Shown: in pieces, positions 1 to 10,549 of the stretch
Numbering within the stretch: position 1 is the first letter of the stretch
How the letters are laid out: each line of letters opens with the position of its first letter
Assembly (NCBI RefSeq): GCF_001625305.1
Contig: NW_017803909.1
Location: 6,592,794 to 6,656,793 of the forward strand
Length of the DNA stretch: 64,000 bases
Direction: 5' to 3'
Source: Branchiostoma belcheri
Lineage: Eukaryota; Chordata; Leptocardii; Amphioxiformes; Branchiostomatidae
The notes under the pieces: model-generated
Database searches by the model: none
What the model saw: only the letters and a program-made list of their open reading frames with translations
What the model was told of the DNA's origin: nothing
Translations under genes and position numbers: made by a program

Positions 1-120
1 CAATCAGCAAACACAATCGCAGGAGGAAAGCTGAGTAAATGGAAGGGTATATCTGCCGCGGGTCTCCAGTGGGCCAGAAAATGAAAACCCCGGCTCAAAT
101 TTACACATTAGACAGCCGAC

Positions 121-581
121 TGATGCCACGTTTTGGCATTCTGTGCACATCTCGGGCATCTCCCTACAGTTTCACAGGTACAAAGTGTCACAGACAGGTC
201 TCTGTGCAACTGACCAACAATTGACATAACCAGTATATATATCCTTTGGGAAATATATAGTACATGTCAATGATTAGCAAATAGCCATTTTACTGATAAT
301 TGCTGGTAGGGACAGGCCCCTGAGGTATCAGCATTGTCCAAGGGGTGATGCCACTGATGCCACGTTTTAAGCATTCTGTGCACATCTCGGGCATCTCCCT
401 ACAGTTTCACAGGTACAAAGTGTCACAGACAGGTCTCTGTGCAACCGACCAACAATTGACACAACCAGTGTATATATTATCCTTTGGGAAATATAGAGTA
501 CATGTCAATGATTAGCAAATAGCCATTTTCCTGATTGTAGGGACAGGCCCCTGAGGTATCAGCATTGTCCAAGGGGTGATT
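121..581. repeat. Tandem duplication, about 234-bp unit x2
   Basis: The block beginning TGATGCCACGTTTT at 121 is repeated from 355 with only scattered substitutions and small indels. Both copies contain the same TTTCACAGGTACAAAG stretch and end near AGCATTGTCCAAGGGGTGAT. No coding potential is recognised; it lies in an intron or downstream part of the minus-strand TBC1D31 gene. Confidence 0.85.
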
Positions 582-920
582 GTCGACATGCTGAATTATC
601 CTTTTCAATGGGAACACCACCTGTGGGGCTCAGCACGTTACTGTACCATCTCAACTTTACTCACAGTGTACTCCTGCCTGTTCCATTTACTTAATGTCAA
701 AGCGGATGGTGCCAGCCATCCGTCTATATACGAGGGGGTGTCAACTGTTATGGAGTGATACCTCAGTGTGGATGTGCACGGGATGCACAATATTCTCCTT
801 CCATCAAGGCCTCCATAGCATGCCAAAAACTGGGGGTTTTGGGGTCTTCAGGGTCTTTGGGAGCTTTTATGTGCTATTTTCTGATTGCATATAGACAACA
901 TAGCTGGCCTGGTTGAATTA

Positions 921-950
921 CACTCACACTCACTCACTCACTCACTCACT
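921..950. repeat. (CACT)n microsatellite
   Basis: About seven CACT units run in tandem, with one early CACA-type interruption. It lies in presumed intron sequence. I see no exon in the rest of 582-1808. Confidence 0.9.
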
Positions 951-1808
951 ATCCTGGTTTTATATATAATCAGAAAACAGCCAAAGACCACCAAACCCAC
1001 AGTTCTATAAGCCTTCTACGGAGGCTACTTCCATCCAGTATTTCAGACTGGGCCCTATATGTAATGTCAACCCTATACGTCATGTATCATTGCCATTGTG
1101 GGAAGACAGAGAGACGTTTCCGTACAAGGAAAAGGCTCGTGAGAGAGGAAAATGACTTAAGATGACTTATCTGCACTGGGATGTATTTTGAGTTTCTTAA
1201 GTTATGCTTGGTCAGTTTTACGGCAAGGAACTGTTTATCACTGGCATACAGCATCTGGAATAAAAGATCATGAACACTGGTGCCAGACTGATGGCCCAAG
1301 CTGTACTTTGGCCGATAAGTGTGCACCATGGACCATGAAAGCACAAGGCAGCTTCTAAGGTTCCTAATCTTTGCAATTATAATCAATAAGTCTGCAGGAG
1401 ATTCTCGTCGCCAGCAGAACGTAACTGGGGACTCAACGTCGGGAAAAGTCTGTTAAGGAGAGATAAATCACATTCAGGAAGTTCCTGAAAGGGAATGTCG
1501 ATCATGGGTAAAGGAATTCATACTTTATATGTCTCAGCTATGCACCTAAGGATGTGCAACATTACCAAATGGGTTTGGGCTAAAAATGCTACATGGCCTA
1601 TCATCAATAGAAGTTAAGACTTCTTGGAAAGTTAAATGTGCAAGTCACAGCATTGAAAAGTTTACTGGTAACTTCTCTCAATCTAATAATAATAAAAAGC
1701 ACTGCCCTGTCACAAATTTTATTTGCACCACACTATTTGGTGTACATACATTTTTTCATAACATTGTTGCACATGCATGTAAATATTGTAAAGGAAACAA
1801 CACAGTAC

Positions 1809-4800
1809 CTGTATCGTAACATCTGAGTGTGTAGTCTGCCAGGGCAGCCAGGAACTCTGTTTTCCTGCGAAGGCCAAACGCTAGAGCTGTGCATGCCTGC
1901 CCAATCCTGTGCACTAGGGAGAACCTGCAACAACAGAGTTGACATTAAGATGGGTCCCAAGATAACATCCTGTGGTACACATGCAATTATGTTAGATCTA
2001 CATGCACAAGATGAGTTATTTTTCATACATATTTCAACCATGCCATTTTTCTACACAAAGCCTTAATCTCATTGGTATAAAGTTATATGTGTCCCCATGT
2101 AGGGTCATGGGCTGCTGAATTTGGCCTTGGGCCAGAACACGATATTGAAATCACAGTCAGGCTATACATCAAAATGTAGCTAAAGCTCACAGAGCTACAA
2201 TGTACAGTCATTGATTGATTAAAATGACAAGTTAAAATAGCCTGTGGGATATTTCTAAGCCACTGATTTCTATGATAAGCATCAATAACCTGCACTAGGT
2301 ATGTGATTTACTGAGATATGGCAGTACTAGTGAGTAATACAAGAATATGGCAGCCTGGGTGAACTTGACATCAGTCTTAGGCCATACCATTTTAATTTGT
2401 TGGTTCTGGGATTTTTCAGAAAAAATATGAAGTGACAGGGCAAAAAAAATGAAATAAAAACATGTTTTTACATCCTATTATACATGTAACCCTAAATGCT
2501 ATGATAGGAGCCATGAAGTCAACACAAAAGGCTGGGTTAATATTTAAATGAAATTTGAACTTTTAATCAAACCACTGCATTGAAAGATGGAAAAAACTGC
2601 AGTAACAACTAGGAATTAACTCAACTGTTGGGGGCAAAATATGAGCATATTTGAGTTGATTCAGAACAAGAATCTTTTTTTTTTGGCAAATCAGAAAAAA
2701 ATGAGGAGGCGAATCCGAGAACCAACAAATTAAATTGGTGTGGCCTTAGGTTTTCCACATAGCCTTGATCTCTCAGTCTACTAAAGCAGTAACAGTAACA
2801 GTCACACATTGTATTGAGAGTGTTTTGTGTAAAGTTACAAGTCTTGTCCCAGGGGAATGTAGGGTGATTTGTTACAACAACATATATCACATGTATAACT
2901 GGCTCACTGTTATCCACCACACAATCCTTACACACACTGATGGATTGCCATGTACACAATACCAGCAACACCATCTATGCATGATCTGTATGTTTCTTTA
3001 GGGAACAGTTATGGTAAAAAGGACTGGCGCAACGACCTCTGCAGAGTAATGGGCTGATAAATTTTACACAAGAGCTGCCTTTGTGAAGAAAGCCAAGGAC
3101 ATCAGTCATAAGCCTACTTGACTTTCAGGACAGGCTACGAAAGTGTGACGCAGAATACAGAACAACACGTACCTTTCCGATAGATATTATACTTGTGCTT
3201 ATAACAGATTCATATACCTGGTTCAAATGGTTGTAATTGTGATCTGACAAAAAACTCACACCAGAAAAATTATTGAAGGTGGTCGATCCTGATAACATGC
3301 CTATCATTCGCTGTCAAATGTTTGAAGTATACACGTACAAGTTAATCGATAATGTGTCCACAATGCTATTAGCATTTAAGTAATTGTTTGTCTGATCATA
3401 CTTAAGATCTAGGCCACATATCTCAAGGTACAGTAACATACTAGTCAGTAGAAATTACATGCATGGGATGGGAATTGTGATCACGGTTACAGCAATTTTC
3501 ACAAAAAAAAACTGTAACCAATCTATTCTTCAGCATCAAATTACATTATGTCAGTTTTGTAGGTTACCCCCTAGCCCGTTGACCCTAAAACATATGCACT
3601 GATTTCCAACTGACCCAAATGGCATATTAACCTTTTTTTCATGATTGATGAATCATAAGTGTAATTGATCACAGTTTCAAGCATGATTTCTGGGGCATGA
3701 TGGATCCATGTGAACTTTTCCTGAAGATGTTTGCACCATGACCAAAACAAACATATATATAGGAAGGCACAAATCCGTACTGTAACAGAACTAACTATAA
3801 CTTGCTGGCAAGAAAAAATAGTAGTCAATAATATTATACTTGCATAATATATGCAACCAGCATGATTGTAGTTTTGAATGCTGGTTGCATATATACTGTA
3901 TATATAATGTACTATGTAAGTACAATGTACTTTGAAAACACTGTTACTCTGATGATACAGACGACATCGTACTTCTTAAAAAATTGAGATTCTGACTGGA
4001 ATTCTTAATATATTAAAATTACAGTATGCCAAAATGCCAAATCTCAAAATGCCAGACTGCCACTTTCTCAATGCAACTCAAACAGCGGTTTGTCACTATT
4101 AAAAGGCATTGCTGTATTAGTTGGTAATCTTGGAGGATTTTCTTCATCTCCTTCTTGTCCTAGTGACAACTCAATCAACTCATTTCATAATAGAAATTAC
4201 ACCAACTTTAATTAAGGTCTGTAGAAAATCTCAGTTCAGAAATTTAAATATTTCATAAAAATCGAATTCCACAGGCTGCTGTCATGACTACGAAGAAGAA
4301 AGATTTTTTCTCATATCAACATTAACCAATTCTGTCCCAGGTTCTGCTGCCAGGAATGCCAGGTTTAATCAAATTCTTTCGAATTCCTTTAATGAAGAAG
4401 TGGGTTTACCACCGTGCCAAAATCAATATGTGTGAGTATTAAAGGCTTCTTAGTGTGCAGGTAGCAACACCAAGCGAAATGAAGATACATGCTTGCCCTT
4501 TTTTTGCTTTTGCATTAGAGTTGAATCCCTTGTTCCTGGTAAGATGTTTGATCTTACTGCACACTCTCCAAAAAGCAGGATGGATCACTTATACTATTGG
4601 AAAATCCATATAGTACATGTTGCTGTGCATCTTAACTACGTTAGAAATTGGTTTCAAAGTAACATGTATCTGTAAAATGCATTTATCAGTCTTACTTACG
4701 TATACATTTGTCAGACTAATTAAGCAAAGTTAGGAGAGTCAGACTATCTTCTAATTTTGCTTAATTAGTATAATAGTGACTGATAAATTGTTAACCTGGA

Positions 4801-5815
4801 ATCTAGCTGTGAATGATACATATTCATGCTACAAACTTCACAAGTAAGTTACATTTGTGACACTGGAAGATTAGAATTAGTAATATTTGTAGTACAACAG
4901 TCTGTACTGATTTATAATGTTTACCGAAGGAAAAAATTTTTGCTCAGTTTTTTCCTCTTCTTCTTCTCCAAATAAGGTCAATGACCTGAACCAGACATCT
5001 GTAACCGTGGGAACTGGTGTTGTTTTTTATATCATGCTACAATTTTATAGCAGGAGGGATTTAGACTCCTGTCACCATATAATATTACATGAATGTGTTT
5101 GAGTAAGAATTAACAGAGCAGACTATATGCGAAGGTAAACATTATGCGTTATGCTTATTGCAAAATGTTACCTTTCAAGTTTTTACCTGTTTTTTGCGAC
5201 ATCAAACAAGTAGATGTTGCCTTGATGGTCTCCTGCTATGAAACTGTTCCCGGTTGAGTCGAATGCTGCATGTAGGAAGCGGACAGTTCTCACGTGTGGA
5301 GACACGGCAGTTCCCAATGTGTGCTTGATGCTCACCACCAGTCTTTGAAAATGGAAATCAAAATTGCACAGAAGTCTACCTTCTTCAGAGGCTCACCATT
5401 TAGAAAATATGGGGTCAGAAGTGAGTTTATTAATCATGCTACATATCTATCATTCTAAAATTGTAAAGACGCTGAAAATATTCTTAAGTTACAATCGCAA
5501 CCCTCCACTTCCAAAAAATAAACAATGCTACCTGTTACAGTATCATAAATTTCAACAAGGATGTTATGTCAGTTAATGTGCTAGAAATCATATATGTCCC
5601 AGTTCCATTAAACTCCGAAAACCATCTGTCAGTAAGTCGAAAATGGCAGTATTGATGCACTTCATCACATGCAAGGAGTGAAAATTGATAAATATATGAC
5701 ACACCACCATAATAATTATCAATACTACCACTCACCCATCATCGCTGGAGGGGGCTGGTTTGCGATGCCAGATCTTACCGGATTCTCTCTTGCAAACGTC
5801 GAGGGACTGTGCCAT
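1809..5815 (-). CDS. TBC1D31: TBC1 domain family member 31 (WDR67-like), first three coding exons, gene continues beyond the left edge
   Basis: Three minus-strand exons with GT-AG borders and matching phases: 5815-5736 (start ATG, ends phase 2), 5342-5187 and 1924-1809. The conceptual N-terminus contains ESGKIWHRKPAP, then VRTVRFLHAAFDSTGNSF, AGDHQGNIYLFDV, then RIGQACTALAFGLRRKTEF and LAALADYTLRCYDT. These resemble the start of vertebrate TBC1D31, where they form the first WD40 blades; this comparison is from memory of the family. TBC1D31 is a centriolar-satellite and ciliary protein with N-terminal WD40 repeats and a C-terminal TBC (Rab GAP-like) region. Only about 117 codons are in the window. 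The exon 3 donor at 1808 has no partner here, so the following intron exceeds 1.8 kb. The gene starts about 850 bp from a divergent plus-strand exon, suggesting a shared promoter. Identity is strong from three collinear exons. Confidence 0.88.
3848..3893. repeat. Perfect 15-bp hairpin in TBC1D31 intron 2
   Basis: TATATGCAACCAGCA at 3848-3862 is the exact reverse complement of 3879-3893, with a 16-base loop. It is probably a tiny foldback (MITE) remnant. The remainder of intron 2 (1925-5186) shows no exon I can support. Confidence 0.7.
4702..4782. repeat. Imperfect inverted repeat around ATTAAGCAAA
   Basis: GTCAGACTAATTAAGCAAA near 4712 is matched in reverse by TTTGCTTAATTAGT near 4757, forming an imperfect stem. 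This is a likely MITE relic inside the TBC1D31 intron. No coding content is seen. Confidence 0.5.
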
Positions 5816-6667
5816 TATATTTCTTGTTGTTGCTCGGAGTTTAGTTGGACTTGAGCCTATAAGCAAAATATTATATCAACAAATGATCAATATACCAATT
5901 CAAAGAGATTTGTACAATTAGATTTGTAACATGACGGTTACTGTACGATTTAGAACACGAAGGTTACTGTTAGAGCTCCACAAATATATCCGTACACGTT
6001 CTTATCTGTTGCTACTGGAAAATAGTAACTTGTTGTGTTGTTATCTAGTGGATACAGGAAGTAAACGTTTATACTGCAAGAATGATCTGATGTTGCCAAC
6101 GTCGTATAGTGGACCAGATCGGAAATTTATGGTGTCCCCCGCTCAGATTATGCACCTTAAGTCATCCACAACCATATGTCCATCAGGCGGCAATCAAAGT
6201 GAGAAAATCAGACGAGAAAATGCCGATCTTTTCGGACGTCCCACAAGCAAATCTCCGCTTGGTTCACCTGACGAATTTCAATATGGCGCCCAAAGCGATC
6301 GGACTAGACCAAAACATTTTAGGGATGTACTGCTTTGAACTATCAACTTGTATTCATCATTTCAAATGATTAAACACAAAATATTTGATACATTAATTTA
6401 AAATTAATTTTTAATCTATACACTATCTAATTAAGTATATTATCATATATTTATACATAAAATATTTTATTTCTACTACTAGTATACCTTACAGATGGGA
6501 CAGTCTATATCCTTATAGGGAATGATGGGATAGCTAAAAATTGAAAACGAGGCTTTCATTAGTTCGATATCTGGTTCGATTTCGAACGAGGTAATTTCCC
6601 ACTTTCGGACGGTTTCTGCTTATTGTCATGTAAAGCCGCCTTTCCGTCGTTTGATCGGGTCAAAAAG
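5816..6667. promoter_or_regulatory. Candidate bidirectional promoter between TBC1D31 and the SLC12-like exon
   Basis: This 852-bp interval separates two divergent start codons (minus-strand ATG at 5815, plus-strand ATG at 6668). It contains ATATGGCGCC at 6281-6290, resembling the YY1-type ATGGCG element common in divergent housekeeping promoters. The stretch 6370-6480 is AT-rich. Transcription start sites are unknown, so the promoter call is positional inference. The open frame at 5931-6338 overlaps it but shows no family similarity. Confidence 0.45.
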
Positions 6668-6845
6668 ATGTCTGTGCGCTTCGCGGTCAGCTCCGTGAAG
6701 GAAGATGAAGATGGAATAACCAACGAGCCGGCGTCGGCGAGCTCGCCGAGCGAGGCCAGCGGCCCTACGCTGTCCCCCACCTCCCCGCCGCCGAGGATCG
6801 AGATCGTGGAGTACGGAAGGGAACCCCACACGTACAACGACAAAG
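6668..6845 (+). CDS. First coding exon of a putative SLC12-type cation-chloride cotransporter (partial)
   Basis: The first ATG of an open frame begins MSVRFAVSSVKEDEDG and runs 59 codons to a donor (AAAG|GTAGGA at 6845/6846). The segment is Ser/Pro-rich and ends ...REPHTYNDK, leaving phase 1. Two features suggest the cytoplasmic N-terminus of a K-Cl or Na-K-Cl cotransporter. RFAV fits the R-F-x-V docking motif of SPAK/OSR1 kinases used by that family. An aromatic residue followed by DK/GK directly before the conserved ALFEEE block is where KCC exons continue. Neither is decisive, no second exon was found, and the next one must lie beyond the large insertions or outside the window. A conserved first exon is likely; the family name is tentative. 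Confidence 0.45.
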
Positions 6846-9486
6846 GTAGGACTCCCGGACAACTGCAGCAGGTTGTTTCGGACAAGTTGCCCTAGTTACA
6901 TACCTCTGTCCTGATAGCCTAGAGTACCAAGCTTTCATTCCGTACGGTACTGTTGCAGGTGTAACGGAGAATCATCCATACGTGTTCGCCGTCTGACTAA
7001 CCAGGCTTCTTACCCATGCGTGTCGGACTTCCTAACACTACAGTAACAAACACGTTTCAGGCCGTTTGAAGGAGAGAAGCACCTCCTTAGTAGCGTTCTT
7101 GGTGATTTGAGACGCTCGAAATGGCAAAAAGGCGTTTACTACAACCTTCACATACATGTCCAACGTTTTGAACGTATAGGCAAACTTTTTGACGTGCATA
7201 CGGTATTGGGCAACACCCTTCAAACTTATGATTCAATCCCCAAGGAATGGAGTGAGAACTTGACACCCTAAAAGTCTTCGCGCTGTTGTTTACTTTGCGC
7301 CTTTATCCACACAATAAGTTATTGTTTCACTAAAGGGCTTCCAGGTGAAAGTTTCCGGTATAACTGTCAGTATTCAGGTACTTCCTACATAATGACATTG
7401 GAAGAATGTGCCAGAATTGTCAATATAAGGCTTTATTAGAAGAAATGAGGGATGCCACATTAGTTGAGGATGTTGTATTGAATAGATTCCCCCAAAGTGT
7501 GAAGTTTGCAACTTAATGTAGAATTATGCACAATTCACGCACTGTAGAATACTAGTATGTATTTGTTTTCCTTTCTTTTTGGTTATCAGTGATAATATCT
7601 AATTAAGTTTTATTGCCTTCCACCAGGAATCACAGGTTAATAGTTCAACAAACCAACATAACCAGACCTGACAAATTAACATTCTATAATCTGATGAAAA
7701 CTGTATCTAGGCCAATAGGAGCAAAAAAGGTGCTCAAAATTTATGATCTCTGATGAATGAATGCTGATTGCTATCATTTTATGTTCTGATTACTTAGAAT
7801 TTAGATTCTTTTCACGTGACATGTACATGTATATTATGTGCGGCACCTGCACAGTTTCAGATAGGACTGTTGCCATGTAGACTAGTCTGCCCCAGGCTGT
7901 TTGGTCCATCTGATTTTAACCTTATTTACAGTGCTGATTTATGGTTCTTTAGCCAGTTGTTGTAGCATGTATGACCTCTCGCTGTGAATTTGAGCATTTC
8001 TTTGCCTTGTTAGGGGACACACCCCAAAATGGTAGTTCAAAGGTTATACAGGGGCTTGTCTTGCTGTTTGTCAACAGAGGTTAAATGGTTGCTAATTGCT
8101 TTGTATTACTACTAATACGTCCTCATTTAAGTTCACTGCTCACTGCCCATTTGTGTACTCAAACAGCCAGAATGGATGGCTACTAGACAGGTTATACGGT
8201 ATACATGCCTTCAGTTAGATGTTCATAAGTTTTTATTTTCTTACTTTAAAGTGCATTGAAATAGAGAAAAACTCTCGCAAACTGTAAAACGAAACTGATT
8301 CAGCAATTATCTTAAATCACAAATTACTTTACTGCAGGAAGAATACTCTATCACTGCGAGCATTGTCCCAAGGGTCTGATAGATAATGTGGTAATTGCAT
8401 GGTTTAGTAAGATATGGGCATACCCAGGTCCCATGGGGATAAGAGTCATTTGGTTCCATACATTCCTGTTGACTGGGAATCAATAATGAGACCTGGGATT
8501 GACCACGAGCTGAAGTGATCGTTTACAGGAGCACCTGTCAACATCAGAAGAGCATGGAAGCGGAATGTACATGATATTTGGAGCTGTGCACCCAATTATT
8601 TTCTGGTGCACCCAAACATTTTTATAGGTTTACGTATGTAAAGATGTTAAATGTATACTACTGTAGTAATACAGCTTGTTGTTCACTTCTAAGTGTCAGA
8701 AAAAGAAGAAAATCTTTTTGTAGTATTTTTCTTTATAAATCAAATAAAACATAATTAGTTTTTGCTAAAATTGTATATGGTGCACCTAAACAATTTTTTC
8801 GCACCCAGTTTTTAAGTTGGGTAAGCTCTGTGATATGGATGTACAATTGTTATGATTTTAATTTTACTTTTTGGTTATCATAACTTTTTTTTTACAACTA
8901 GTGTTGGTTTACAATTCTTTCATTTGATACAAACATTTACCTTAATTTGTTCTGATTTGACATAATTTTCCCACATTATATATTTCTGTACCTCTCACTA
9001 TATCCAGAAATGTCCATCCCAAAGCCAAATTAAGAAGTAGAATAAAGATTGATGCAAATTGTTTATGAAATAACCAGACTGTATTTGTAGTAAGTCATCC
9101 ATCATTTTTATGCCAGGGATCGTATCTTTCCAGGGTCCTGCCTTTGAAGTTTGGTACATACGACAGTATCCAGGGCTACATGTGATTTTCCAATATCACA
9201 ATATGAAATGTTATCAAGGTTCCCCTCACTCAGTGAATAATGCAGTGTCGGTGAGATAGGGCATAATCATATGTATGTGTGACTAACGGATTCTCCAGTG
9301 GGCTTTGTTTTTATCCAGTGACGTGTATGTATGCTAGAAGTTATCAGCCGCAGGCACCTACCTAGTATATTGCATCTTACTTTAAATGATATATTGGTAT
9401 AGAAGAATGTTGTCTGCTACAGTAACCACACATATATCATGTTGGGATACAGTTGAACGTGAAAAACATTGTACAACCATACCAAG
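6846..9486. other. Presumed first intron, no gene recognised
   Basis: AT-rich sequence with no exon that I can support. A diffuse low-copy motif GGTGCACC(C/T)AAACA appears at about 8590-8800. If 6668-6845 is exon 1, this is the start of its intron, which also received the transposons at 9.5-14.5 kb and probably 14.77-52.68 kb. Confidence 0.5.
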
Positions 9487-9676
9487 TAGCCTCCTTCGCA
9501 GACTTGTAGGGTGCAGCATTATTTTTTTTGGTGAGCAACGCGAAGGGACGATTTTGCCGGGGAGAGACAGTTTCGCTGCCCAGCAAAACTCTCTTGGCTG
9601 CAAAATTGCCCATTCGCGTTGCTCACCGAAAAATATAACGCCGCGCCCTACAAGTCTGCAGCTGCGAAGGAGGCTA
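9487..9676. mobile_element. Foldback MITE, family TAGCCTCCTTCGCAG
   Basis: The element is nearly palindromic: it begins TAGCCTCCTTCGCAGACTTG and ends with the reverse-complement-like CTGCGAAGGAGGCTA. Inside, GGTGAGCAACGCGAAG is matched by CGCGTTGCTCACC in inverted order. A second, diverged copy occurs at 23778-24056. No coding capacity is present; the open frames on both strands only reflect the palindrome. Confidence 0.8.
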
Positions 9677-9725
9677 CAACCAAGGAGGTTTAAATGCAAA
9701 GCTTGGCAAAAGCAAGGAAGATTAA

Positions 9726-10202
9726 GGTCTCATACGCCAATTTCACTGTCCCATAGACTTACACCTTAAAATACGTCACTATTTTGGCTGTGAATCCAAT
9801 CAAAAAAACGTAAATCAAGAGTTTTTTTTATTTCTATAGCAAGCACACATATCATTTAAATATTAAAAAAATTTTCCCCAATTCTAACCGCTAGTTCGAT
9901 ATTTACGTCACCTGTAACTGCAATTACCCACGATCCGCCAGAGGCCCTCTCACGGCTCACAGTGCCCGACCGCATAACTCAGGTCTAAAAAGCGTACACG
10001 TCCGACAATCCCTCGGATGCCGAAACTTCCCTGCCCGATTCTGTCAGTAATAAACAACCTTTCATCTCAACCCCTTTTTAGATCAGGTCTGTGCGATGAA
10101 AGGGAATTTATGATAGACCTAAACTCGCACTGTTCGGGCTCAATTATTTTTTTGCACGCACTCTTTTAGACCCTACACGCGGAGTAATTGCGGTATGAGA
10201 CC
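9726..10202. mobile_element. 477-bp TTAA-flanked element, copy 1 (Kolobok-like non-autonomous)
   Basis: The left end GGTCTCATACGCCAATT and right end (reverse complement) GGTCTCATACCGCAATT form terminal inverted repeats with two mismatches. TTAA flanks both sides (9722-9725 and 10203-10206), as expected of Kolobok or piggyBac type insertion. The copy at 13990-14465 differs by about one substitution and one T-run length change, so both are recent. It immediately precedes the transposase cassette. Confidence 0.85.
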
Positions 10203-10549
10203 TTAATAACCATTGATTATTAAGATTCTGTCTTAATCGAAAGATTATTCATCCCGCAACGATCTCTGAAAATTTTGCTGCTTTGCGTCACTCCGTTGCC
10301 AAGCAACAGCGCAATGATTCATGCATGCTTTTTGGCATTGGAAGCGCCACCTACCAGATTTGTCATGAAGTCCAATAGGGTAGCCACAGGAAATAAAGTT
10401 GACTTTCCGCGACCCTTAGTGCTCACCGGAAATCGCTATCTGACCAGTAATCGAGGATTTTTGATAGAGAAACGTGCTCTACACACATTGTTTTATTTAA
10501 CGGAGCCAACTACGGACAAAAGAACCTTTCGACGCAGTGTTTTACCAAC

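Noticed and set aside
5931..6338. 135-codon frame in the divergent promoter interval
   Set aside because: No family similarity and it uses a non-preferred context; it sits between two better supported first exons and probably covers promoter or 5' UTR.
9382..9769. Open frames on both strands across the MITE at 9487
   Set aside because: They arise from the palindrome of the MITE.
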